NCBI GenBank assembly: GCA_910583845.1
Contig: CAJUAB010000005.1
Location: 1 to 64,000, forward strand
DNA from: an uncultured Acetatifactor sp.
GTDB lineage: Bacteria > Bacillota > Clostridia > Lachnospirales > Lachnospiraceae
Direction: 5' to 3'
Length of the DNA stretch: 64,000 bases
A model generated the notes under the pieces. That model saw only the letters and a list, made by a program, of their open reading frames with translations. It ran no database searches and was not told the origin of the DNA. How positions within the stretch are numbered: the stretch's first letter is position 1; every line of letters begins with the position of its first letter. Shown in pieces: positions 16,164 to 24,033 of the stretch. Made by a program: the position numbers and the translations under genes.

Positions 16164-17402
16164 ATGTATTCATTAGACGAAGTGAGAAATGTCGACCCCG
16201 AAATTGCCCGGGCCATTGAGGACGAGCAGGCGCGGCAGAACAGTCACATTGAACTGATCGCGTCCGAGAACTGGGTGAGCAGGGCCGTGATGGCCGCCAT
16301 GGGAAGTCCGCTGACCAACAAATACGCGGAGGGATATCCGGGCAAGAGATATTACGGCGGCTGCGACTGCGTGGACGTGGTGGAAAATCTGGCCATTGAC
16401 AGGGCCAAAGAACTGTTTGGCTGTGACTATGCCAATGTACAGCCGCATTCCGGCGCCCAGGCCAATATGGCGGTGCAGTTTGCCGTGTGCAGACCCGGCG
16501 ACACGATCATGGGCATGAACCTGGACCATGGCGGACATCTGACTCACGGCAGTCCGGTGAACATGTCCGGCAAATATTTCCATATTGTTCCTTACGGCGT
16601 CAATGACGAGGGCTTTATCGACTATGACAGGCTGCGGGAGATCGCGCTGGAGGCAAAGCCGAAGATGATTATCGCCGGAGCCTCCGCATATGCCAGAACC
16701 ATAGATTTCAAGAAATTCCGGGAGGTGGCCGACGAGGTGGGGGCCGTGCTGATGGTGGATATGGCGCATATTGCCGGTCTGGTGGCGGCAGGCCTGCATC
16801 CCAGCCCCATTCCCTACGCGGACGTTACCACCACCACCACGCACAAGACACTGCGCGGTCCCAGGGGCGGTCTGATTCTCTGCAATAAGGAGGCTGCCGA
16901 CAAGTACAACTTTAACAAGGCCATCTTCCCCGGCATTCAGGGCGGCCCGCTGATGCATGTGATCGCGGCCAAGGCAGTGTGCTTCAAGGAAGCGCTGGGC
17001 GATGCCTTCAAGGTATACCAGCAGGGCATCATAGACAACGCGCAGGCGCTGTGCAAAGGCCTGATTTCCCGCGACATCCGGATCGTATCCGGCGGCACGG
17101 ACAATCACCTGATGCTGGTGGATCTCACAAGCTACGGCCTCACAGGCAAGGCGGTGGAAAAGCTGCTGGACGCGGCGCACATCACCTGCAACAAGAATAC
17201 CATTCCCAACGACCCGCAGTCTCCCTTTGTGACCAGCGGTGTGCGTCTGGGAACTCCCGCCGTGACATCCCGGGGCATGAACACAGAGGACATGGACCGG
17301 ATCGCGGAGGCCATTGCTCTGGTGATAAAGGGCGGCGAGGAGAAAGTGCCTCAGGCGAGAGCGATCGTACAGGAACTCACCGACAGATATCCGCTGAACT
17401 GA
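16164..17402 (+). CDS. glyA: serine hydroxymethyltransferase
   Basis: 412 residues, PLP enzyme that interconverts serine and glycine while loading one-carbon units onto tetrahydrofolate. The PLP lysine motif TTTTHKTLRGPRGGLILC is present, as are IELIASENWVS and EGYPGKRYYGGCDCVD. Length and order match GlyA closely. The start at 16164 follows AGGAGGAGAGC; an upstream in-frame ATG lies within the promoter. A GC-rich hairpin follows the gene. Confidence 0.97.
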   Translation: MYSLDEVRNVDPEIARAIEDEQARQNSHIELIASENWVSRAVMAAMGSPLTNKYAEGYPGKRYYGGCDCVDVVENLAIDRAKELFGCDYANVQPHSGAQANMAVQFAVCRPGDTIMGMNLDHGGHLTHGSPVNMSGKYFHIVPYGVNDEGFIDYDRLREIALEAKPKMIIAGASAYARTIDFKKFREVADEVGAVLMVDMAHIAGLVAAGLHPSPIPYADVTTTTTHKTLRGPRGGLILCNKEAADKYNFNKAIFPGIQGGPLMHVIAAKAVCFKEALGDAFKVYQQGIIDNAQALCKGLISRDIRIVSGGTDNHLMLVDLTSYGLTGKAVEKLLDAAHITCNKNTIPNDPQSPFVTSGVRLGTPAVTSRGMNTEDMDRIAEAIALVIKGGEEKVPQARAIVQELTDRYPLN

Positions 17403-17423
17403 GGTCAGGATTAGTCACAGAAT

Positions 17424-17466
17424 GCAGGCGGTCAGGCGCGGACCTTCACGGCCCGGACTGCCTGCG
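17424..17466 (+). other. GC-rich hairpin between glyA and lipoprotein gene
   Basis: The arms GCAGGCGGTCAGG and CCGGACTGCCTGC can pair. There is no T run after it, so it may act as an RNA-stability or weak termination structure rather than a classical terminator. Confidence 0.4.
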
Positions 17467-17486
17467 TACAAAGGGTTTGACGGGAG

Positions 17487-18614
17487 ATGAGGAAAAAGAT
17501 GTTTTTGAACAGGAGAAACAAATCAAAAATATGCCTGGGTGTGCTGGCCTGTATCGCCGCAGTCGGGATGTCCGGATGCGGCACGGGGGCCCAGGTGGGC
17601 GGCGCGGTGGACAGAAATCTTGACATGGAGGGCTACAGCAGGGAAGAGAGCAGCCAGCCCCGGGAGAGTGATTCCCCGCAGGAGAGCGTTGCGGCTCCGG
17701 AGGAGCCGGCGGGCGGGGAAAGCACGGGTGATCTGAACGAGTTCGGTCTGGACCCGGAGACCATGGATATTGTCAAGTACAACGTTTATGTGGAACTGAA
17801 CAATACGATTGTAGAGATTATGGACAATATCAGCAACTATTTCCTGGTGGTGGACACGGCGGAGGAATTTCGCTTCCGGGATGACGCAGAGTACAACTAT
17901 GGCTATCGGATCAAGGGATTCAACCTGGACGCAGTGGAGGACGCGGAGCTGGTATATGGTATGGAGCCCTCCTATGAGACATTGGACGAACTGGTGGAAG
18001 CCATGCTGCCTTCCATGAGGGAGATTATGGAAACCTTTGACGCCATAGACGATTCCGAGTATACCTACGAGGAGAACCAGTACCAGCAGCCCAAGGAAAA
18101 TCATACCCGGCTGATGGCCTGCCTGGATGAGTTCACCACATATGCCTATGAATATATGGACAGGATTGACGTTATCGCGGATGAGAGAAGCGCGGCCCAG
18201 GAGGCGAAGATGCTGGAGGAGGGAAGGCTGATTATCTATCATTTCAGCCACATGCTGACGCTTTCCTCTCAGATACTGGATGAGATTTACGATCAGGGGA
18301 TTGACGATTACAACCTGACGGAGCTGGATCTGACCCCCATCTACCCGCTGTTTGAGGAAATGCAGGCCACGGCGGCGGCCTATGATGAGGCGGTGAGCGA
18401 CAACAACCAGCTGATGATGGAATCCCTGTCCAACCGCCAGGTATACGCGGGCAACTGGAACGGCCTGGTGCAGGCGTTTGAATGGATGATCAAGCAGGTG
18501 GAGAGCGGAGTCCCCTACGAAGACCCTTCCCATGAGTATCTGGGCGGCCTGCAGCACATCTATGTGGTTCTCTCCGACCGTGTGGAGGATTACAACGGTA
18601 TCTTTGTGGATTAG
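17487..18614 (+). CDS. lipoprotein of unknown function
   Basis: 375 residues. The N-terminus has a basic stretch, a hydrophobic segment (ICLGVLACIAAVG) and a lipobox VGMSGC, so the mature protein should be lipid-anchored outside the membrane. A Ser/Glu/Pro-rich linker follows. The rest, about 280 residues, is acidic and helical with repeated Tyr and Asp residues and no motif I recognise. GGGAG precedes the start at 17487. It lies between glyA and the ACT-domain gene without obvious functional link. Confidence 0.7.
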   Translation: MRKKMFLNRRNKSKICLGVLACIAAVGMSGCGTGAQVGGAVDRNLDMEGYSREESSQPRESDSPQESVAAPEEPAGGESTGDLNEFGLDPETMDIVKYNVYVELNNTIVEIMDNISNYFLVVDTAEEFRFRDDAEYNYGYRIKGFNLDAVEDAELVYGMEPSYETLDELVEAMLPSMREIMETFDAIDDSEYTYEENQYQQPKENHTRLMACLDEFTTYAYEYMDRIDVIADERSAAQEAKMLEEGRLIIYHFSHMLTLSSQILDEIYDQGIDDYNLTELDLTPIYPLFEEMQATAAAYDEAVSDNNQLMMESLSNRQVYAGNWNGLVQAFEWMIKQVESGVPYEDPSHEYLGGLQHIYVVLSDRVEDYNGIFVD

Positions 18615-18728
18615 TGCAGCGCATTTTTCCAATTCGCCGCAGGCCAGGCAAAAAAGTCTTGCGTTCACAGAGGATTCGTGCTAAAATATCTTTCGTTGAC
18701 GTACAATTGTGCGCAGGAGAAACACATC

Positions 18729-19172
18729 ATGAAGGATAACGTCAAATACTATATGGTGCGCAGGAAGGCGATACCGGATGTGCTCCTGAAGGTAGTGGAG
18801 GCCAAGAGCCTTCTGGAATCTGAAAAAGTGGATACGATACAGGACGCGGTGGACGCGGTGGGCATCAGCAGAAGCTCCTTTTACAAGTACAAGGACGATA
18901 TCTTTGAATTCCATGACAACGCGCGGGGGACTACCATCACACTGACTCTCCAGATCAGGGACGAACCCGGGCTTCTGTCGGATGTATTGAAGATTATCGC
19001 GGAGTACCGGGGGAATATTCTGACCATACATCAGAGCATTCCCATCAATGGGATCGCCTCGCTGAGTATCAGCATACAGGTGCTGCAGACTACCGGGGAT
19101 GTGGCTGGAATGATCCAGGAACTGGAGAACCAGCAGGGTGTGCGTCATGTAATGATCCTGGCGAAAGAATAA
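18729..19172 (+). CDS. ACT domain-containing protein (UPF0735 / PheB-like)
   Basis: 147 residues. The N-terminal third holds a helix-turn-helix-like segment (AVDAVGISRSSFYKYKDDIF). The C-terminal part is an ACT domain, with TLTLQIRDEPGLLSDVLKII and GNILTIHQSIP. ACT domains bind amino acids, so this is likely a regulator or allosteric partner of amino-acid biosynthesis. It sits directly before hom and aspartate kinase, which suits such a role. Start chosen at 18729 with AGGAGA upstream. Confidence 0.85.
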   Translation: MKDNVKYYMVRRKAIPDVLLKVVEAKSLLESEKVDTIQDAVDAVGISRSSFYKYKDDIFEFHDNARGTTITLTLQIRDEPGLLSDVLKIIAEYRGNILTIHQSIPINGIASLSISIQVLQTTGDVAGMIQELENQQGVRHVMILAKE

Positions 19173-19204
19173 GGGCTGCTGCGGCGGCGGAATGTGAGGA
19201 AGAT

Positions 19205-20419
19205 ATGATCTATGTAGCGGTATTGGGCTATGGCACTGTGGGCAGCGGCGTGGTCGAAGTCATTGAGAAAAATAAGGATATGGTGAATAAAAAGGCCGCG
19301 GAACAGCTGGAAATCAAGTATATTCTGGATCTGCGGGATTTCCCCGGGGACCCCTGTGAACAGAAGGTCATCCATGATATGAACACAATTCTGGAGGACC
19401 CGGAAGTGTCCATTATCTGTGAGACCATGGGGGGCGTAAAGCCGGCGTATGACTATACCAGGGCGGCGCTGCAAAAGGGCAAGAGCGTGTGTACCTCAAA
19501 CAAGGAGCTGGTGGCCGCCCATGGTCCTGAACTGCTGCAGATTGCCCGCGAGCACGGCTGTAATTATCTCTTTGAGGCCAGTGTGGGCGGAGGCATTCCC
19601 ATTATCAGACCCCTTAATTATTCCCTGACGGCGGAAAAGCTGGAGGCTATCACGGGTATCCTCAATGGCACCACCAACTATATACTGACAAAGATGGAGA
19701 AAGAGGGGGCGGACTTTGCCGCAACACTGAAAAAGGCGCAGGAGAAGGGATATGCGGAACGAAATCCCGAGGCGGATATCGAGGGTTATGACGCCTGCCG
19801 AAAGATCGCGATCCTCTCATCTCTGATGACCGGACAGAACGTGTCTTATGAGAATATTTACACGGAGGGTATCACCGGAATTACAGCGGACGATTTTGTC
19901 TACGCAAGAGCCGCGGGTAAGTCCATTAAACTGCTGGCCATGAGCAGGGACACGCCGGAGGGTACGCTTGCCATGGTGTCCCCCTGCATGATCGGGGAGG
20001 AGAACCCGCTCTATATGGTCAGCGGTGTGTTCAATGCGGTATGTGTGCGGGGAAATATGCTGGGCGACTCCATGTATTACGGAAAAGGGGCGGGCAAGCT
20101 CCCCACTGCCAGCGCCGTGGTGTCCGATGTGGTGGACTGCGCCCGGCACCAGGGCAGGACCATCATGTGTTTCTGGGACCGGGAGGAGGCGAAGCTGGCG
20201 GATATCGGGGAGATATCGCGGGGCTTTTTCGTGCGGGCCAGAGGAGATGCCGCAGCGGAGGTAGAGGCGGCTTTTCCCGGCGCGGAACGGATAGAGACGG
20301 CGGAGCCGAGGCAGGACTGCGGTTATTTTATCCCGCCCATGAAGGAAAAGGAGTTCGCCGCCAGGTATGAGGCTCTGGGAGACAAAGTCCTGGGGCGTAT
20401 CCGCCTGGAGATGGCGTGA
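19205..20419 (+). CDS. hom: homoserine dehydrogenase
   Basis: 404 residues. An N-terminal NAD(P) fold (VAVLGYGTVGSGVVEVI) is followed by the catalytic domain with VGGGIPIIRPL and ITGILNGTTNYILTKM. It reduces aspartate semialdehyde to homoserine on the way to threonine and methionine. The gene begins 32 bases after the ACT gene and precedes aspartate kinase, forming an amino-acid biosynthesis operon. The C-terminal part past residue 330 is short and diverged; a full ACT domain is not obvious. Confidence 0.95.
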   Translation: MIYVAVLGYGTVGSGVVEVIEKNKDMVNKKAAEQLEIKYILDLRDFPGDPCEQKVIHDMNTILEDPEVSIICETMGGVKPAYDYTRAALQKGKSVCTSNKELVAAHGPELLQIAREHGCNYLFEASVGGGIPIIRPLNYSLTAEKLEAITGILNGTTNYILTKMEKEGADFAATLKKAQEKGYAERNPEADIEGYDACRKIAILSSLMTGQNVSYENIYTEGITGITADDFVYARAAGKSIKLLAMSRDTPEGTLAMVSPCMIGEENPLYMVSGVFNAVCVRGNMLGDSMYYGKGAGKLPTASAVVSDVVDCARHQGRTIMCFWDREEAKLADIGEISRGFFVRARGDAAAEVEAAFPGAERIETAEPRQDCGYFIPPMKEKEFAARYEALGDKVLGRIRLEMA

Positions 20420-20468
20420 CAGGTTCCGGAGCGTGTATATTATAGGAGGAGAGAGGATAAGGGGTATC

Positions 20469-21788
20469 ATGAGAAAGGTAGTGAAATTCGGCGGCAGTTC
20501 TCTGGCCAGCGCCGAGCAGTTTAAGAAAGTAGGAAATATTATCCATGAGGATGCGGAGAGAAAGTTTGTGGTGCCCTCCGCGCCCGGCAAACGGTACGAC
20601 GGGGACATCAAGGTTACCGATATGCTGTATGGCTGCTATGCTCTGGCGGACGCGGACCAGGATTTCAGCGCGGAATTGCAGGCCATCAGAGCCCGCTATC
20701 AGGAGATTGTGGACGGGCTGGAGTTAGATCTGTCCCTGGAGGAGGAATTTGCGGTAATCGGGAAGATGTTCGGAGAGAAGGCCGGCAGCAATTACGCCGC
20801 CTCCCGGGGGGAATATCTGAACGGTATTATCATGGCACAGTACCTGGGATATGAGTTTGTGGACGCGGCGCAGGTGATCTTTTTTGACGAGGAGGGCAAT
20901 TTCGACGCGGACAGGACCAACGAAGTGCTCTCCGCCAGACTGGCGGGCTGTGAGGCGGCGGTGATTCCCGGCTTTTACGGCGCGATGCCGGACGGCTCCG
21001 TGAAGACATTTTCCAGAGGGGGGTCGGATATCACCGGTTCCATTGTGGCCAAGGCCGTCAAGGCGGATGTTTATGAGAACTGGACGGATGTGTCCGGCTT
21101 TCTGATCGCAGATCCCCATATTATCGAATCCCCGGAGTCCATTGACGTAATAACCTACAGAGAATTGAGGGAGCTGGCATATATGGGAGTGCCCGTGCTG
21201 CACGAGGACGCGATTTTCCCGGTGCGTCAGCAGGGTATCCCCATCAATATCCGCAATACCAACGCGCCGGAGGACGACGGAACCTGGATTGTGGGCAGCA
21301 CCTGCCAGAAATCCCGGTTCGTGATCACCGGTATTGCCGGAAAGAAAGGTTACTGCTCCGTTAATATCGAAAAGGATATGATGAATTCAGAGATTGGCTT
21401 TGGCAGGAAAGTTCTGCAGGCCTTTGAGGACAGCGGCATTTCCTTTGAGCATATGCCCTCCGGTATTGACACGCTTACGGTGTTTGTCCATCAGGACGAG
21501 TTCATACACAAGGAGCAGAAGGTAGTGGCGGCGATTCACCGCCTGGCGGAGCCGGAATCCATTGAAATTGAATCCGACCTGGCTCTGATTGCCGTGGTAG
21601 GCCGCGGCATGAAGTCCACCCGGGGCACGGCGGGCCGCATTTTTTCCGCGCTGGCCCACAACAATATCAATGTAAAGATGATAGATCAGGGGTCCTCGGA
21701 ACTGAATATCATCATCGGCGTGGCCAACGAGGACTTTGAGAATGCCATCAGAGCCGTATACGACATCTTTGTGATCGCGCAGCTGTAA
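20469..21788 (+). CDS. lysC: aspartate kinase
   Basis: 439 residues. The start VVKFGGSSLASAEQF is the aspartokinase signature. Kinase residues appear in FSRGGSDITGSIVAKAV. The C-terminal 140 residues form two ACT domains (FEDSGISFEHMPSGIDTL and LALIAVVGRGMKSTRGTAGR) that give feedback control. It phosphorylates aspartate in the first step towards lysine, threonine and methionine. The chosen start at 20469 follows AAGGGG. A rho-independent terminator follows the gene, ending the hom-lysC operon. The symbol assumes the lysC/yclM class, which cannot be split by eye. Confidence 0.93.
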   Translation: MRKVVKFGGSSLASAEQFKKVGNIIHEDAERKFVVPSAPGKRYDGDIKVTDMLYGCYALADADQDFSAELQAIRARYQEIVDGLELDLSLEEEFAVIGKMFGEKAGSNYAASRGEYLNGIIMAQYLGYEFVDAAQVIFFDEEGNFDADRTNEVLSARLAGCEAAVIPGFYGAMPDGSVKTFSRGGSDITGSIVAKAVKADVYENWTDVSGFLIADPHIIESPESIDVITYRELRELAYMGVPVLHEDAIFPVRQQGIPINIRNTNAPEDDGTWIVGSTCQKSRFVITGIAGKKGYCSVNIEKDMMNSEIGFGRKVLQAFEDSGISFEHMPSGIDTLTVFVHQDEFIHKEQKVVAAIHRLAEPESIEIESDLALIAVVGRGMKSTRGTAGRIFSALAHNNINVKMIDQGSSELNIIIGVANEDFENAIRAVYDIFVIAQL

Positions 21789-21815
21789 TACGGCGGAACA
21801 TACAGTACAGATCAA

Positions 21816-21852
21816 CCTGCCCGGCTTTGCAGCCTATCCGGGCAGGTTTTTT
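21816..21852 (+). terminator. terminator of the hom-aspartate kinase operon
   Basis: CCTGCCCGG pairs with CCGGGCAGG around a short loop and is followed by six Ts. Confidence 0.85.
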
Positions 21853-21963
21853 GACGATAGAAGGGTCAAATACAGAAAATAATGGAGAATCTGTCGAATT
21901 TTGTCAATATTCAGGACGTGAAAAAGAAAATTGAAAATAATAAAAGATTTTTGAAAAAATGTG

Positions 21964-21991
21964 TTGACAAATGCAAAAAAACTGCTATAAT
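21964..21991 (+). promoter_or_regulatory. strong promoter of a short RNA gene
   Basis: A consensus TTGACA (21964-21969) and TATAAT (21986-21991) with a 16-base spacer. No large gene begins before the terminator at 22115-22158. Confidence 0.85.
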
Positions 21992-21997
21992 AAAATC

Positions 21998-22158
21998 ATA
22001 CAAAAGAGATCAAGCAACGATTCCAAAATAAACACAGGAGGAAGGGCCAATGTACTAATGATAATGGAATCAAAAAATACAACAGGAGGTAAGGGCCATT
22101 GGACAGCATAGTTTGAAGCGGGCGCATCAAGAAACAGTTGATGTGCCCGCTTCCTTTT
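21998..22158 (+). ncRNA. candidate small RNA or micro-peptide transcript with duplicated Shine-Dalgarno motifs
   Basis: A consensus promoter and a strong terminator delimit a transcript of about 160 nt. The terminator stem runs GAAGCGGGCGCATCAA to TTGATGTGCCCGCTTC, followed by CTTTT. Between them the motif ACAGGAGG-(A/T)-AAGGGCCA occurs twice (from 22034 and 22082). The first is followed by ATG TAC TAA and an overlapping ATG opening a 17-codon frame. The second is followed by TTG and a five-codon frame. It could be a regulatory RNA that mimics ribosome sites or a transcript for very short peptides. Confidence 0.6.
22058..22111 (+). CDS. possible 17-residue micro-ORF
   Basis: It would encode MIMESKNTTGGKGHWTA. 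Its ATG overlaps by one base the TAA of a two-codon frame (ATG TAC TAA at 22050-22058) that has a perfectly spaced AGGAGG (22036-22041), so translation could be coupled. The frame runs across the second AGGAGG. There is no other evidence of coding. Confidence 0.3.
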   Translation: MIMESKNTTGGKGHWTA

Positions 22159-22323
22159 CGCGTTTATTTTTGCAGCTGACATTTCCCGGCGCACCGGCAG
22201 GGAAATCTAATTTCTTAATTTTCTAGAAATAAGTATTTTTGTGTAGAAAAAAAGCACATGATGGGGTATACTTTTGCTGTGTATGCAGTGTAGACAGGTG
22301 AAGTGATCTTAGAAAGGCTTTGG

Positions 22324-23682
22324 ATGCAGATGGATAATCAGCAGGATAAATTGCAGCAGCAGAGGGAGGCCCGGCGCAGAAGAAGGCAGCGCAACCAGAT
22401 ACTGGCCTATGCCACAGTGCTGGTTTTGATCGCACTGATAGCCGTAGGTATCGTGATCGGAGTCAGGTACCTGAAGCAGTGGCAGGAACAGAGACAGCAG
22501 GAGGAACAATGGCAGCAGGAGAGCATGCAGGAACAGCTGGAGCAGCAGCTGGAGTCGGAGGAGGAGAGCATCCAGGCTCCGCCGGAGGAACCGGAGGCGA
22601 CTCCTGAACCGATTCCCGAACTGACCCCGGAGGAGAAGCTGGACAATGTGATTAACGCCATGATTGAGGCCATGCCCCTGGAAGACAGGGTGTCCGGCCT
22701 GTTTTTTGTCACTCCGGAGTCCATTACCGATGTGAACGCCGCAGTGCGGGCCGGGGACGGGACCAGGGAGGCATTGACCCGGTACGCGGTGGGCGGCATT
22801 ATCTATGACAAAAAGAATATTCAGAATGCGGAGCAGTTTCGTGAGATGCTGAGCAATACGGAGCTTTACAGCAAGTATCCTCTTTTTCTCGGCATAGAGG
22901 AGGAGGGCGGCAACGTCAGTCCGTTGGCGGCGGCAGGCCTGATTGACAGACAGGCCTCCGCTGCGGATATAGGCGAGGGAGGAGACCCGGGGGCAGCATA
23001 TCAGGCAGGCAGCGGGCTGGGGGCGGCGCTGGCGTCCTATGGCATCAATGTGGATTTTGCCCCTGTGGCGGATCTGGTCAGCGTGGAAAAGAGCGTGATG
23101 GCAGGCAGAGCTTATGGCAGCGATCCGGGGGCAGTGGCAGCCTGTGTGAACAATATGGTAAACGGTTTGCAGGAACAGGGAGTGACTGCCTGTGTGAAGC
23201 ATTTTCCCTGCGGCGGCAGTGTGACGGCCGACACCCATGACGGCCTGGCCGCGACGGAGCGCAGCGCCGAAGAGGTGCGAGGGCAGGAACTGGAGGTGTA
23301 CAGGAGCAGCATGGATTCCGGCATCCGGATGGTTATGGTGGGGCATACGGCGGTGCCTTCCTTGACCGGGGACAATACTCCGGCGTCCCTGTCCGGCATT
23401 ATCGTCACGGATCTGCTGCGCAACGAGATGGGATATAAAGGTGTGATTATCACGGACGCCATGAATATGAAGGCGATTTCGGAGTATTACGGCTCCGGAC
23501 AGGCGGCGGTGCTGGCTCTGAAAGCGGGCTGCGATATGATCCTGATGCCGGAAGATTTTGAGGAGGCCTATACTGCCGTTCTTGCGGCGGTTCAGGACAA
23601 CACCATCTCAGAGGAGAGAATCAATGATGCCCTCCGCAGGATTTACAGGATAAAATGCGCGGATCGTCTGAGCCAGGAGTGA
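22324..23682 (+). CDS. membrane-anchored glycoside hydrolase family 3 protein (NagZ-like)
   Basis: 452 residues. It has a Gln/Arg-rich cytoplasmic N-terminus, one membrane helix (ILAYATVLVLIALIAVGIVIGV), a Gln/Glu-rich coiled linker, then a GH3 N-domain. Motifs include LGIEEEGGNVSPL, INVDFAPVADL, ACVKHFPCGGSVTADTHDGL and VIITDAMNMKAIS, whose Asp is the expected nucleophile. In NagZ the substrate-binding motif is KHFPGHG; here it is KHFPCGG. A role in N-acetylglucosamine release from wall fragments or glycans is likely but specificity may differ. Start chosen after AGAAAGG at 22324. Confidence 0.82.
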   Translation: MQMDNQQDKLQQQREARRRRRQRNQILAYATVLVLIALIAVGIVIGVRYLKQWQEQRQQEEQWQQESMQEQLEQQLESEEESIQAPPEEPEATPEPIPELTPEEKLDNVINAMIEAMPLEDRVSGLFFVTPESITDVNAAVRAGDGTREALTRYAVGGIIYDKKNIQNAEQFREMLSNTELYSKYPLFLGIEEEGGNVSPLAAAGLIDRQASAADIGEGGDPGAAYQAGSGLGAALASYGINVDFAPVADLVSVEKSVMAGRAYGSDPGAVAACVNNMVNGLQEQGVTACVKHFPCGGSVTADTHDGLAATERSAEEVRGQELEVYRSSMDSGIRMVMVGHTAVPSLTGDNTPASLSGIIVTDLLRNEMGYKGVIITDAMNMKAISEYYGSGQAAVLALKAGCDMILMPEDFEEAYTAVLAAVQDNTISEERINDALRRIYRIKCADRLSQE

Positions 23683-23685
23683 CAG

Positions 23686-23778
23686 CGCCGGAGGGGGCGG
23701 CGCGCCCCCGGCCTGTCGGCGGGAATGCTGTAGTTGTCTGTTTTGTAGATACAATTTCCATATTTTCAAAATAAGGGG
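23686..23778 (+). other. GC hairpin and spacer before tRNA-Gly
   Basis: GCCGG-GGGGGC and GCGCCCCCGGC can pair just after the GH3 stop. No T run follows. The remainder holds no gene. Confidence 0.35.
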
Positions 23779-23807
23779 TTGACAAACATGTGAACCTGTT
23801 GTATAGT
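23779..23807 (+). promoter_or_regulatory. promoter of tRNA-Gly
   Basis: TTGACA (23779-23784) and TATAGT (23802-23807) separated by 17 bases, about 28 bases before the tRNA. Confidence 0.85.
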
Positions 23808-23835
23808 ATATTTTGTTCAGAGTGATCTGGCGTAT

Positions 23836-23907
<72 letters not shown>

Positions 23908-24033
23908 TTTTTTATACCTGTTATACGGGCCGAAGGTGTTTGTGAGATTTTGGCATTTGCTGTGAGGATTTACCCCGCCGTGTGTGGCGGGGTATTTTAC
24001 TGTCAGCGCTTAAGGCGGACCAAGGAGAGACAG

